A DNA stretch of 64,000 nt from Paracoccaceae bacterium. Its GTDB lineage: Bacteria > Pseudomonadota > Alphaproteobacteria > Rhodobacterales > Rhodobacteraceae. Where the stretch lies: contig CACDPP010000001.1 in NCBI GenBank assembly GCA_902554705.1, positions 62,001 through 126,000 on the forward strand, read 5' to 3'. The notes beneath the pieces are model-generated. The model saw only the letters and a program-made list of their open reading frames with translations, did not search any database and was not told where the DNA came from. A program made the position numbers and the translations under genes. Positions 1 to 8,412 of the stretch are shown here, piece after piece. The first letter of the stretch is position 1. Each line of letters starts with the position of its first letter.

Positions 1-1
1 A

Positions 2-517
2 ATAAACAGGTGTAACGTTCCAATCCAATTAGGTGGAGGAATAAGAGATATTGACACGATTGAAATGTGGCTTTCAAAAGGACTTGCGCGCGTTATTCTG
101 GGGACAGTAGCCGTAGAAAATCCATCACTTGTAAGGTTAGCGGCAAATAAATATCCTGGCAAAATAGCTGTTGGAATAGATGCTAGAGCTGGGCGTGTAG
201 CTACAGATGGCTGGGCCAAAGATACAGATATCTGGGCTACAGAACTTGCCAAAAAATTTGAAAATGATGGTGTTTCGGCCATTATTTACACTGATATTGA
301 AAGGGATGGCGCAATGATGGGGCCAAATTTGGGTGCCACAGCTGAGATAGCCAACGCAGTTTCTATTCCTATTATCGCATCAGGCGGGGTCAGCTCTCTA
401 GACGACCTAAAAGCACTTAAGGATTGTGGAGCTCAACTCAATGGCGCTATTTCGGGTAGGGCGCTTTATGACCGGAAATTTACTGTTCAGCAGGCATTAG
501 AGGTTCTCGATGCTTAA
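2..517 (+). CDS. hisA: HisA, ProFAR isomerase (5'-truncated by window)
   Basis: This is the C-terminal ~171 residues of phosphoribosylformimino-5-aminoimidazole carboxamide ribotide isomerase, the TIM-barrel enzyme of histidine biosynthesis that opens the ribose ring of ProFAR. The frame is open from base 2, before the first internal ATG at 65, so the gene begins outside the window. Visible family motifs are [10 protein letters not shown] near the start and [13 protein letters not shown] near residue 120 of the visible part, the two phosphate-binding half-barrel repeats also found in HisF. A full HisA is about 240 residues, so roughly 70 are missing. It overlaps hisF by 8 bases, so the two are very probably co-transcribed and translationally coupled. 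Confidence 0.95.
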   Translation: MNRCNVPIQLGGGIRDIDTIEMWLSKGLARVILGTVAVENPSLVRLAANKYPGKIAVGIDARAGRVATDGWAKDTDIWATELAKKFENDGVSAIIYTDIERDGAMMGPNLGATAEIANAVSIPIIASGGVSSLDDLKALKDCGAQLNGAISGRALYDRKFTVQQALEVLDA

Positions 518-1274
518 ATGCCGAATAATCCCCTGCTTAGACGTTGCCGACGGTAGGGTTGTAAAAGGGATTAATTTTGTTGGTCTTAGAGATGCTGGAG
601 ACCCGGTGGAAGCAGCAGAACGGTATGACAAAGAAGGCGCGGATGAACTCTGTTTTCTTGATATTAATGCCACTTATCAAAACCGGGCAACGACCTACTC
701 CATCGTGCAAAAAACAGCTGAAAAATGTTTTATTCCGCTAACAGTTGGCGGAGGCGTTAGATCTTCAGAGGACGTAAGAAATCTTTTATTGGCAGGAGCA
801 GATAAAGTAAGCTTTAATTCTGCTGCAGTGAAAAACCCAGATGTTATTTCAGAGGCTGCTAACAGGTTTGGATCTCAATGCATAGTTTGCGCAATTGACG
901 CAAAAGCTGCTCCATCTGGAAAGTGGGAGCTTTTTACTCACGGAGGAAGAAAACCAACGGGTATTGACGCAGTTGAATTTGCCCAGCTCATTGAAAAAAA
1001 AGGTGCAGGCGAAATATTGCTGACTTCAATGGATAAAGACGGGACAAAATCGGGCTTTAATTTGAATATGACCAGGATAATTTCCAACGCTGTTACGATA
1101 CCAGTTATAGCTTCTGGTGGTGTCGGTAATTTAGATCACTTAGTTGATGGGGTAGTGCGAGGCGGCGCATCTGCTGTTCTAGCAGCTTCTATATTTCATT
1201 TTGGTGAATATACTATAGACCAAGCGAAAAAACATATGGACAAAGCTGGAATACCAGTCAGATTGAATAAATGA
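510..1274 (+). CDS. hisF: HisF, imidazole glycerol phosphate synthase cyclase subunit
   Basis: HisF joins with the glutaminase HisH to convert PRFAR plus ammonia to imidazole glycerol phosphate and AICAR in histidine biosynthesis. At 254 residues it is full length. The N-terminal motif [16 protein letters not shown] contains the catalytic Asp of CLDV, and the second catalytic Asp lies in CAIDAK near residue 130. Phosphate-binding glycine loops LTVGGGVRS and VIASGGVGN mark the two half-barrels. The ATG lies inside the end of hisA (8-base overlap) and the stop overlaps the ATG of hisE by 4 bases, so the three genes form one operon. HisH itself is not in the window and must lie upstream. Confidence 0.97.
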   Translation: MLKCRIIPCLDVADGRVVKGINFVGLRDAGDPVEAAERYDKEGADELCFLDINATYQNRATTYSIVQKTAEKCFIPLTVGGGVRSSEDVRNLLLAGADKVSFNSAAVKNPDVISEAANRFGSQCIVCAIDAKAAPSGKWELFTHGGRKPTGIDAVEFAQLIEKKGAGEILLTSMDKDGTKSGFNLNMTRIISNAVTIPVIASGGVGNLDHLVDGVVRGGASAVLAASIFHFGEYTIDQAKKHMDKAGIPVRLNK

Positions 1275-1579
1275 AATTAGAAGATTTAGTCAAAACAATT
1301 AATTCTCGTGCTGACGCTGATCCGTCGGAAAGTTGGACAGCTACGCTTCTAGCTCAAGGGCCCGAAAAATGTGCTGAAAAGTTTGGAGAAGAGGCAGTAG
1401 AAGCAATTATAGAGGCAGTAAAAGGTGATGATAAGGCTCTTATCTCTGAAGCAGCTGATGTTATTTTTCATTATCTGGTTATGCTGAAATCTAGAGAGAT
1501 TAATTTTGACGATGTAATGAAAGAACTAAAGAGTAGAACAAATAAATCTGGGCTTAGGGAAAAAGAAGAAAGATTATAA
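1271..1579 (+). CDS. hisE: HisE, phosphoribosyl-ATP pyrophosphatase
   Basis: HisE hydrolyses phosphoribosyl-ATP to phosphoribosyl-AMP, the second step of histidine synthesis. The 102-residue length fits the stand-alone HisE of alphaproteobacteria, where HisI is separate. The helical MazG-like fold signature is visible as [18 protein letters not shown], with clustered Glu residues for Mg binding, followed by [13 protein letters not shown]. Its ATG overlaps the hisF stop (ATGA), indicating coupled translation. It is the last gene of the his run; its stop overlaps by 6 bases the end of the convergent CoA-binding gene, so no space is left for a separate terminator hairpin. Confidence 0.95.
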   Translation: MKLEDLVKTINSRADADPSESWTATLLAQGPEKCAEKFGEEAVEAIIEAVKGDDKALISEAADVIFHYLVMLKSREINFDDVMKELKSRTNKSGLREKEERL

Positions 1580-2044
1580 ACGCGAAGAAATTATGTTAGT
1601 TGCAAACCCAGCTTTTCTTAGCTCACCAAACAACCTTTGATGCTCTATTTTAGGACATCTATCCTCTATTACGTTTAAACCTAACTGCCTTGCCTTTTGT
1701 GCCGAACTTTTATGTTTTATTCCAATTTGCATCCAGATCGTTTTCAAGCCTTTCAATTTAGCCAAGCTGTCATCCACAATTTGAGGGACTGCCTCTGGTT
1801 TTCTGAAAATATCGACCATATCTACTGGTTCATCAATTTCATCAATACTAGACTTGACGACTTGACCAAAGAAATGTTTGCCCCCGTGTCCTGCATTAAC
1901 TGGTATAACTTTGTAACCGCGTTTATGAAGATATCTTCCAACAAAATAACTCGGTCTGGTCTCGTTCATACTAAGGCCAACCATCGCAATAGTTTTAGTG
2001 GACATCAGAATGCCCCTTAAAAATCCGTCTGAAACACTCATCAC
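1574..2044 (-). CDS. CoA-binding domain protein (YccU-like)
   Basis: This 156-residue protein belongs to the small single-domain CoA-binding family (Rossmann-like fold as in the N-terminus of succinyl-CoA ligase alpha). The sequence shows KTIAMVGLSMNETRPSYFVG (residues ~17-36), the typical dinucleotide/CoA loop with the Ser-Tyr pair, then YKVIPVNAG, VDMVDIFRKPEAVP and VIEDRCPKIEH near the C-terminus, where the Cys is conserved in the family. The cellular role is not established. A later in-frame ATG at 2005 would remove the helix normally present before the glycine loop, so the longer start is preferred. It is convergent with hisE and 24 bases downstream of the CoxL-like gene, so possibly co-transcribed with it. 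Confidence 0.85.
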   Translation of the reverse strand: MMSVSDGFLRGILMSTKTIAMVGLSMNETRPSYFVGRYLHKRGYKVIPVNAGHGGKHFFGQVVKSSIDEIDEPVDMVDIFRKPEAVPQIVDDSLAKLKGLKTIWMQIGIKHKSSAQKARQLGLNVIEDRCPKIEHQRLFGELRKAGFATNIISSRL

Positions 2045-2068
2045 AATCTCATCTTACAAATTTATTTG

Positions 2069-4366
2069 TTATTCTGCGGCTAAGTTGCCTGAATTAATCA
2101 TAGACCAAATTTTTTTACTAGTAAAAGGCATATCAACTTGCTTAATACCAATTCCCCATAACGCATCCTGAACAGCATTTGCAACTGCAGCAAGCGCTCC
2201 AACTGTACCAGCCTCACCGCATCCTTTCATGCCCATAATGTTAGCCGTTGATGGAACGCATTCTGTTTCAAATTTGTAATAAGGAAGATCTTGAGCACGA
2301 GGTATCCCGTAATCCATAAAGGTAGCGGTAAGTAATTGACCCTCTTGATCATAGACAACATTCTCATATAATGCCTGACCTATACCTTGTGCAACCCCAC
2401 CATGTACTTGACCTTCTGCTAGCATCGGATTGATTAAATTACCAAAATCATCAACAACCGAGTACCTTAAAACTTGAACAAAGCCAGTTTCGGGATCAAC
2501 CTCGACCTCTGCAAAATGTGCGCCGTTAGGAAATGATCTGGCGTCTAGAATAGCTTTTGCCGAATGCTTGAGAAGATCGAACCTGTGATCTTCACTTGCC
2601 ATTTTCGCTACTTCCAGCATATTTGGGCTATAATTCGAGCCATTTATTCTAAAAGAAATATCATCGAATTCAATATCCTCAACATCAACTTCTAGCTTTT
2701 CAGATAGATATCGAGAAAATGCCTGAATAACTTTTTCAACTGCTGCCAGAGTTGCATTATTTTGGACTGTTACAGACCTTGATCCCCCTGTTCCTCCGCC
2801 ATTAGGTATCAGATCACTGTCACCCTGAACAACAGTGATTTTTTCAGTGGGTATACCCGTTTGATCGGAAAGAAATTGAGCAAAAACAGTCTCGTGTCCC
2901 TGACCATTGGATTGTGTTCCAACGAAAATCTTAACGTCATCATCATCCTCAAAAACTACTTTTGCTTCCTCACTAGGGTCTCCCAAAATGCTTTCAATGT
3001 AATAACATAGCCCCAAACCGCGCAACCTTCCCTTGGCTTCACTTTCTTTTTTACGTCTTTGAAAACCTTTAATATCAGCAGATATCTCTGCGGCTGTAAG
3101 AACCCGGTCAAAATCTCCAACATCTATCATTTCTCCGGTTGACGATTGATAAGGGAAATTATCTTTTTTGATAAAATTGATACGTCTCAATTCTAGAGGA
3201 TCAACTTTCAATTCCCGAGCGGCACGATCCATTATTCGTTCTAGCAAATAAATTGCTTCTGGGCGCCCTGCTCCTCTGTAAGCGTCGACCTGAGTAGTAT
3301 TCGTATATATACCTAAAACATTTAGATAAGTATTCTGAACGTCATAAACTCCCATTAAAACTTTTGAAAACAAACCTGTTTGAATATTTTGCCCAAAACG
3401 AGAATTATATGCACCAAGATTGCAAAAAGTATTGACTCTGTAGCCAACGATTTTGTTGGCTGTATCAAAAGCTAATTCAGCAAAATGTTTTAAATCTCGA
3501 CCGGCATTATCACTAAGCATTGCTTCAGTGCGCTCAGACATCCATCTAACGGGTTGTTTAAGCTTTATAGCGGCGAATGATACAACGAACTCTTCTGGGT
3601 AGCCCATGGCCTTCATTCCAAAACCACCACCAACATCAGGGTTAGTTACTCTAATTTGTTCAACTTGCAATCCCAGTATTTCTGATGCAAATCTCTTGTG
3701 TACCCAAACACCCTGGCCACTGAAAGAAAGATGTAATCTCTCATTATCCCACTGAGCATAACAACCACGAGGCTCCATGGAATTGGCAATAACTCTATTA
3801 TTATACACCTCCATTGAAACAACTTGGTCTGCATTTTTAAAAACCGCATCTGTTTTACTTTTATCTCCCAGATCCCACTCAAACGCCACGTTTCCGGGAG
3901 CCTCTGGATGAATTGTATTCTCACCAACCGCTAAGTCTATTGATACAGGCAAATCATCATAATCAATCTCAATTAACTCTGCTGCGTCTTTAGCATTTGG
4001 AATTGAGTCAGCGACGACTAAGACAATAGGTTCACCAACAAATCTAACTCGCTTCTCTGCTAACAATGGTCTTTTTGGACAAGCGCCATCAGTTCCATCA
4101 CGGTTCTTCACCGTGACACCCACTAGATCATTTTTGACTCCATTTTTTTCTAAGTCCTCAGCTGTAAAAACACCGTATACTCCAGCGGCTTTTTTTGCGT
4201 CATCTACATTAAGGTTTGCAATTTTGGCGTGCGCAACTTGAGATCGAAAAAAATATGCAAAAAGTGAAGCTGGGGGAGTTGAATCGTCTATATATGTCCC
4301 CGAACCGGTCAGAAAGCGGTTATCCTCTGTACGCAAAACTGACTGACTTTTTCCAAATTTTTCCAT
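2069..4366 (-). CDS. Xanthine dehydrogenase-family molybdopterin-binding subunit (CoxL-like, form II)
   Basis: This is a large subunit of the molybdenum hydroxylase family (aerobic CO dehydrogenase/xanthine dehydrogenase), 765 residues and full length. Visible landmarks are DVGGGFGMK (~residue 250), the active-site loop AYRGAGR (~residue 363), GGTGGSRS (~530) and GCGEAGTVGA (~715), where the Glu is the expected catalytic base. AYRGAGR is the form II loop; form I CO dehydrogenases carry AYxCSFR, so CO oxidation is not supported and the substrate is unknown. The iron-sulfur (CoxS) and FAD (CoxM) subunits normally encoded next to it are absent here, so partners must be elsewhere. It may share a transcript with the CoA-binding gene downstream. 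Confidence 0.9.
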   Translation of the reverse strand: MEKFGKSQSVLRTEDNRFLTGSGTYIDDSTPPASLFAYFFRSQVAHAKIANLNVDDAKKAAGVYGVFTAEDLEKNGVKNDLVGVTVKNRDGTDGACPKRPLLAEKRVRFVGEPIVLVVADSIPNAKDAAELIEIDYDDLPVSIDLAVGENTIHPEAPGNVAFEWDLGDKSKTDAVFKNADQVVSMEVYNNRVIANSMEPRGCYAQWDNERLHLSFSGQGVWVHKRFASEILGLQVEQIRVTNPDVGGGFGMKAMGYPEEFVVSFAAIKLKQPVRWMSERTEAMLSDNAGRDLKHFAELAFDTANKIVGYRVNTFCNLGAYNSRFGQNIQTGLFSKVLMGVYDVQNTYLNVLGIYTNTTQVDAYRGAGRPEAIYLLERIMDRAARELKVDPLELRRINFIKKDNFPYQSSTGEMIDVGDFDRVLTAAEISADIKGFQRRKKESEAKGRLRGLGLCYYIESILGDPSEEAKVVFEDDDDVKIFVGTQSNGQGHETVFAQFLSDQTGIPTEKITVVQGDSDLIPNGGGTGGSRSVTVQNNATLAAVEKVIQAFSRYLSEKLEVDVEDIEFDDISFRINGSNYSPNMLEVAKMASEDHRFDLLKHSAKAILDARSFPNGAHFAEVEVDPETGFVQVLRYSVVDDFGNLINPMLAEGQVHGGVAQGIGQALYENVVYDQEGQLLTATFMDYGIPRAQDLPYYKFETECVPSTANIMGMKGCGEAGTVGALAAVANAVQDALWGIGIKQVDMPFTSKKIWSMINSGNLAAE

Positions 4367-4539
4367 TTATGCCTCTAAATTTTTAACTATGTGATTAGTA
4401 GTTTACTAAATTTAACAAAAGCAAAGTCAATAGATCAAAACGTAATCAAAAAACTGACAAACTAGGCTCTATCTTTCAATTGCGATTTTTTATAAATTTG
4501 ATATAGCAGCTGCTATTCCTTGCCGCGAGATCAATAAAA

Positions 4540-5865
4540 ATGAAAAAAACCAAAAAGCTTTTCATAAAAACATACGGTTGCCAAATGAATGTTTACGATA
4601 GTGAACGCATGTCCGAGGCTCTTGGTGAAGATGGTTATGAAAAAACGCTCAATCCTGATGAAGCAGATATGATACTTTTAAACACCTGTCATATAAGAGA
4701 AAAAGCTGCAGAAAAAGTCTACTCTGAGCTGGGAAAGTTTAAGGAATTAAAGGCAAACAAACCAGAATTAAAAATTGGTGTGGCTGGCTGCGTTGCCCAA
4801 GCCGAAGGTGAGGAAATAATCAAGCGCCAACCTTTGGTTGATTTGATAGTTGGCCCCCAAAGTTATCAAAATATTGCAGATTTAGCAGCTAATGCTGGAG
4901 CTGGAAGAAAACAGATTGATATTGCTTTTCCAGAAGAGGATAAATTTTCGGTATTAAAAGAAAAAAGATCAGCCCAAAGGGGTCCTTCTGCTTTTCTAAC
5001 AGTACAGGAGGGTTGTGATAAATTTTGCGCCTTTTGTGTTGTTCCTTATACTCGCGGTACTGAAAATTCCCGACCAGTCTCCCGGATCATAGACGAAGCT
5101 AAACACTTAGTCGAAAGCGGAGTAAAAGAAATAACTTTACTCGGACAAAATGTTAACGCCTATCACGGGGCGGGTTTAGACGGGAGGGAATGGAGCTTAG
5201 CCAAACTAATCTGGGAATTAGATAAAATTGATGGCTTAGCTAGAATTCGCTTCACCACTAGCCATCCCAACGATATGACAGACGACTTAATTGAGGCTCA
5301 CGGAACCTGTAAAAAACTAATGCCATATCTGCACCTGCCTGTACAGTCTGGCTCTAATAAGATTTTAAAACGAATGAATAGGTCGCATGACGCAGAAAGT
5401 TATATTTGTTTAATTTCAAAAATTAGGGAAGCCCGACCAGACATTCTTATTTCTGGAGATTTTATTGTGGGGTTCCCTGAAGAAACAGACAAAGATTTTG
5501 ATGATACTATTTCCTTGATAAAAAATATTGAATATGGGCAAGCCTTTTCATTTAAGTATTCAACGCGTCCCGGAACTCCTGCTGCAGAGCGTAACCAGGT
5601 ATCTGAAGAGGTCAAAACTGCGAGGCTACATGAACTTCAAAATCTAATTAAGGAACAGCAAAAAAGCATCCAAGACAAAATGGTTGATAGAACCGTTGAG
5701 GTATTGTTTGAACGGAAAGGTCGATTTGACAATCAACTAGTCGGAAAATCGGAATACTTGCACGCTGTAAACGTAACTGACCCAACAATCTCTGTGGGTG
5801 AATTAAAACAAGTAAATATTACAAAAAGTAATGCTAATTCACTTAGTGGGTCTATTTTAAACTGA
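4540..5865 (+). CDS. miaB: MiaB, tRNA-2-methylthio-N6-dimethylallyladenosine synthase
   Basis: MiaB is a radical-SAM enzyme that adds a methylthio group to i6A37 of tRNAs reading UNN codons. At 441 residues it is full length. The N-terminal MTTase domain carries its three cluster cysteines in YGCQMN (Cys14), NTCHIRE (~51) and AGCVAQ (~85). The radical-SAM cysteines are in GCDKFCAFCVVPYTRG (~158-173). The C-terminal TRAM domain covers about residues 375-440. It starts a plus-strand run with phoH, ybeY, a CorC-like gene and lnt, an order common in alphaproteobacteria. The start sits behind a 173-base divergent spacer from the CoxL-like gene. Confidence 0.97.
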   Translation: MKKTKKLFIKTYGCQMNVYDSERMSEALGEDGYEKTLNPDEADMILLNTCHIREKAAEKVYSELGKFKELKANKPELKIGVAGCVAQAEGEEIIKRQPLVDLIVGPQSYQNIADLAANAGAGRKQIDIAFPEEDKFSVLKEKRSAQRGPSAFLTVQEGCDKFCAFCVVPYTRGTENSRPVSRIIDEAKHLVESGVKEITLLGQNVNAYHGAGLDGREWSLAKLIWELDKIDGLARIRFTTSHPNDMTDDLIEAHGTCKKLMPYLHLPVQSGSNKILKRMNRSHDAESYICLISKIREARPDILISGDFIVGFPEETDKDFDDTISLIKNIEYGQAFSFKYSTRPGTPAAERNQVSEEVKTARLHELQNLIKEQQKSIQDKMVDRTVEVLFERKGRFDNQLVGKSEYLHAVNVTDPTISVGELKQVNITKSNANSLSGSILN

Positions 5866-5941
5866 TGCCACATAAAGAAAATATTGATTTTTTTTACAGC
5901 GCTTGGCACCCTGAATTTAAATAATACGAAAGGAACTGTTG

Positions 5942-6988
5942 GTGATCCCCACAACAGAAGACGAAACAAAAGATCAAGAACAACTGGATCAGACAAATAT
6001 AAAATTTCCCGATAATAGGCTTTTGATCGATCTTTGTGGAGAGTTTGACAAAAACCTTGCAGAGATAGAGCAAAAACTAGCATTGCAAATAGTTAGAAGA
6101 GGCAATGAATTAAATTTATTTGGCGATGAAATCTCAAGGTCCTCTGGTAAAATAGTTTTAGAGGCACTTTACACTCGTCTTGAAAATGGAAAACCCCTTG
6201 ATACTGGTGACCTTGATCGGGAGTTGCGTGGAGTTACAGGCGGCAGGGATTTGAAAAATGCCTCTCAAACGGATAAGCAAATTGAGGTATTTAAAAAATC
6301 CAACTTCGAGATAAAAACTCGAAAAAAGACAATCGAACCAAGAACAAATGCTCAAAAAGCTTTTGTATCTTCACTTTTAAAAAATGAACTAGTATTTGGA
6401 ATTGGACCGGCCGGGACAGGTAAAACGTATCTTGCAGTAGCTGTAGCAGTATCAAAATTTATTAATGGAGAGGTCGACCGAATAGTTCTTAGCCGCCCAG
6501 CAGTAGAGGCTGGCGAGAAACTGGGGTATTTACCTGGGGATATGAAAGATAAAGTCGACCCTTACATGCAGCCTTTATATGATGCCTTAAATGACTTCCT
6601 TCCGGGCAAGCAATTATACAAACTAATAGAAGAAAAGCGGATTGAAATTGCTCCTCTAGCGTTTATGCGAGGTCGTACTCTTTCACATTCTTTTATCGTA
6701 TTAGACGAAGCACAGAACGCCAGCTCGATGCAAATGAAGATGTTCTTAACAAGACTTGGCAAAGGAAGTAGGATGGTCATTACTGGCGACAAATCACAAA
6801 TCGATTTACCGAAAGGCGCAACATCTGGGCTCGTAGAAGCCGAACGATTATTAAGCTCGGAACCAAAAATTAGTTTCAATTATTTTTCAGCAGGTGACGT
6901 TGTTCGCCACCCTCTTGTAGCATCAATAATTGAAGCATATGATAAAGACAGTAAAAGAAAATTAAATAGTGTTAAATTGGATAAGTAG
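5942..6988 (+). CDS. phoH: PhoH family ATPase (YbeZ)
   Basis: PhoH-like P-loop ATPase, linked to the endoribonuclease YbeY in ribosome and RNA maturation. Walker A is GPAGTGKTY near residue 155 and Walker B is FIVLDEAQN near 255, with GDKSQIDLP following. The protein is about 348 residues, standard for YbeZ. A TTG at 5939 and a GTG at 5942 are both in frame; the AAAGGA at 5929-5934 is spaced 7 bases from the GTG, a better distance than to the TTG, so I chose GTG. Its 3' end runs to within 4 bases of the ybeY ATG, fitting the usual phoH-ybeY coupling. Confidence 0.95.
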   Translation: MIPTTEDETKDQEQLDQTNIKFPDNRLLIDLCGEFDKNLAEIEQKLALQIVRRGNELNLFGDEISRSSGKIVLEALYTRLENGKPLDTGDLDRELRGVTGGRDLKNASQTDKQIEVFKKSNFEIKTRKKTIEPRTNAQKAFVSSLLKNELVFGIGPAGTGKTYLAVAVAVSKFINGEVDRIVLSRPAVEAGEKLGYLPGDMKDKVDPYMQPLYDALNDFLPGKQLYKLIEEKRIEIAPLAFMRGRTLSHSFIVLDEAQNASSMQMKMFLTRLGKGSRMVITGDKSQIDLPKGATSGLVEAERLLSSEPKISFNYFSAGDVVRHPLVASIIEAYDKDSKRKLNSVKLDK

Positions 6989-6992
6989 CGAG

Positions 6993-7481
6993 ATGAGCGT
7001 CGATTTGATCATGGAAGATGCTCGTTGGAAAACGCTAAATTTACTGCAGATAGCAAATGCTGCTTTTAAAGAAACACTTTCGCAGTTGAACCTAAGATCA
7101 GAAAATTTTATTTGCTGTATTCTCGCATGCAGCGGTAAAAAAATTAAGGGTTTAAACGCTCAATTCAGAGGCAAAAATAATTCTACAAATGTATTATCTT
7201 TTCCCTCAACACCTGAAATTTGTGAAGTTAGAAGTATTTCAAAGCTTGAAGCTAATGTTGACCCTTTCGAATTGGGCGACATAGCAATCGCTTATGAGGT
7301 ATGTAAAAAAGAAGCAGACATTTCAAAAATAGATTTTGAACATCACGTATACCATTTGATTATACACTCAGTACTTCATTTACTGGGCTATGACCATAAA
7401 GAGGAAAAAAATGCTGCCGAAATGGAAAAAATTGAGGTGCAAGTACTTGCAAACCTGGGTATAAATAATCCATATTTGTAA
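6993..7481 (+). CDS. ybeY: YbeY, endoribonuclease / rRNA maturation factor
   Basis: YbeY is a zinc-dependent single-strand endoribonuclease needed for 16S rRNA 3' maturation and ribosome quality control. The metal site HxxxHxxxxxH is seen as HSVLHLLGYDH near residue 127, and NVLSFPS and ELGDIAIA are also conserved in the family. I take ATG 6993 (MSVDLIMEDARW), which matches the typical N-terminus, rather than the GTG at 6969 that would lie inside phoH. This gives 162 residues. It lies between phoH and a CorC-like gene in an apparent operon. Confidence 0.95.
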   Translation: MSVDLIMEDARWKTLNLLQIANAAFKETLSQLNLRSENFICCILACSGKKIKGLNAQFRGKNNSTNVLSFPSTPEICEVRSISKLEANVDPFELGDIAIAYEVCKKEADISKIDFEHHVYHLIIHSVLHLLGYDHKEEKNAAEMEKIEVQVLANLGINNPYL

Positions 7482-7512
7482 AGTTTACGGCGCTATCTAA
7501 CGGAATGGAGAA

Positions 7513-8412
7513 ATGGGCGAAACAGACGGATCCTCGAGTGCAGCGCGTAGCGCGCAGCCGAACGACGATAACTCAGAGCGAAAGCCATTGAATATTCTTG
7601 GACGAATTGCAAGGGTATTCAAGCTTGGCAGTCAAGTACAGCAATTTGATAAAAAAGAAAATTTTGTAGATTTAAAGCGCAAGGCTAATAATGAATTAGG
7701 CAATCTTCTAAGGCTAAACGTAGAGGATGTGTCAATTCCAAAAGCAGATATCGTTGCTGTACATGATACAATAAAAGAAGACGAGCTACTTGATACTTTC
7801 AAAAACACAGCACTCACGCGTTTGCCTGTCTACAATAATACCTTGGATAGTCCGCTAGGATTTGTACACTTTAAGGATTTTATTTTGAAATCGAATTCCA
7901 ACGACAGCGTTGGCCCATTTGGAGTAAAAAATATTTTACGAACCCTACTTTTTGTTCCACCTTCTATGTCTTTGGGAGTTTTACTGGCAAAAATGCAGGC
8001 GGAAAGAACCCATATGGCTCTAGTAATTGACGAGTATGGTGGCGTCGATGGTCTTGTCACAATTGAAGATTTAATTGAACAAGTGGTTGGAGATATTGAG
8101 GACGAGCATGACGAAGCAAACCAAAAGGATTGGCTTCTCGAAAAACCTGGTCAGTATTTAGCTACAGCAAAAACATCTTTGCGGGAATTTAAAGAAGAAA
8201 CAGGGTTAGACCTTACCAACGAGGCGTCTATAGATGCTGAGGAAATAGATACATTTGGTGGTTTAATTTTTATGTTAGCTGGTCGAGTTCCTGTTCGGGG
8301 TGAAATCGTCCCACACCCTCACGGCCTCGAATTTGAAATAGTAGAGGCGGATCCCCGTCGAGTAAAAAAACTACGCCTAAGATTGCCAGATGTTATTAAA
8401 GCGGCCGAATAA
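7513..8412 (+). CDS. CorC/TlyC-type CBS-domain protein
   Basis: A 299-residue soluble protein with a tandem CBS pair (about residues 70-195) followed by a CorC_HlyC C-terminal domain (about 210-290). Family signatures include ALVIDEYGGVDGLVTIEDL and VVGDIEDEHDE in the second CBS domain and FEIVEADPRRVKKLRL at the end. It lacks the N-terminal membrane DUF21 domain, which matches the short CorC form encoded next to ybeY and lnt. CorC has been tied to magnesium and cobalt export, but the exact biochemical role of this short form is uncertain. A GGAG precedes the ATG, and the 3' end overlaps lnt by 23 bases. Confidence 0.9.
   Translation: MGETDGSSSAARSAQPNDDNSERKPLNILGRIARVFKLGSQVQQFDKKENFVDLKRKANNELGNLLRLNVEDVSIPKADIVAVHDTIKEDELLDTFKNTALTRLPVYNNTLDSPLGFVHFKDFILKSNSNDSVGPFGVKNILRTLLFVPPSMSLGVLLAKMQAERTHMALVIDEYGGVDGLVTIEDLIEQVVGDIEDEHDEANQKDWLLEKPGQYLATAKTSLREFKEETGLDLTNEASIDAEEIDTFGGLIFMLAGRVPVRGEIVPHPHGLEFEIVEADPRRVKKLRLRLPDVIKAAE

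Noticed and set aside
1697-2020. Open frame of 107 codons on the plus strand
   Set aside because: Antisense to the CoA-binding gene, with no recognisable domain.
2069-4366. Carbon monoxide dehydrogenase (CO oxidation)
   Set aside because: The active-site loop is the form II AYRGAGR, not the form I loop with Cys, and the partner subunits are absent.
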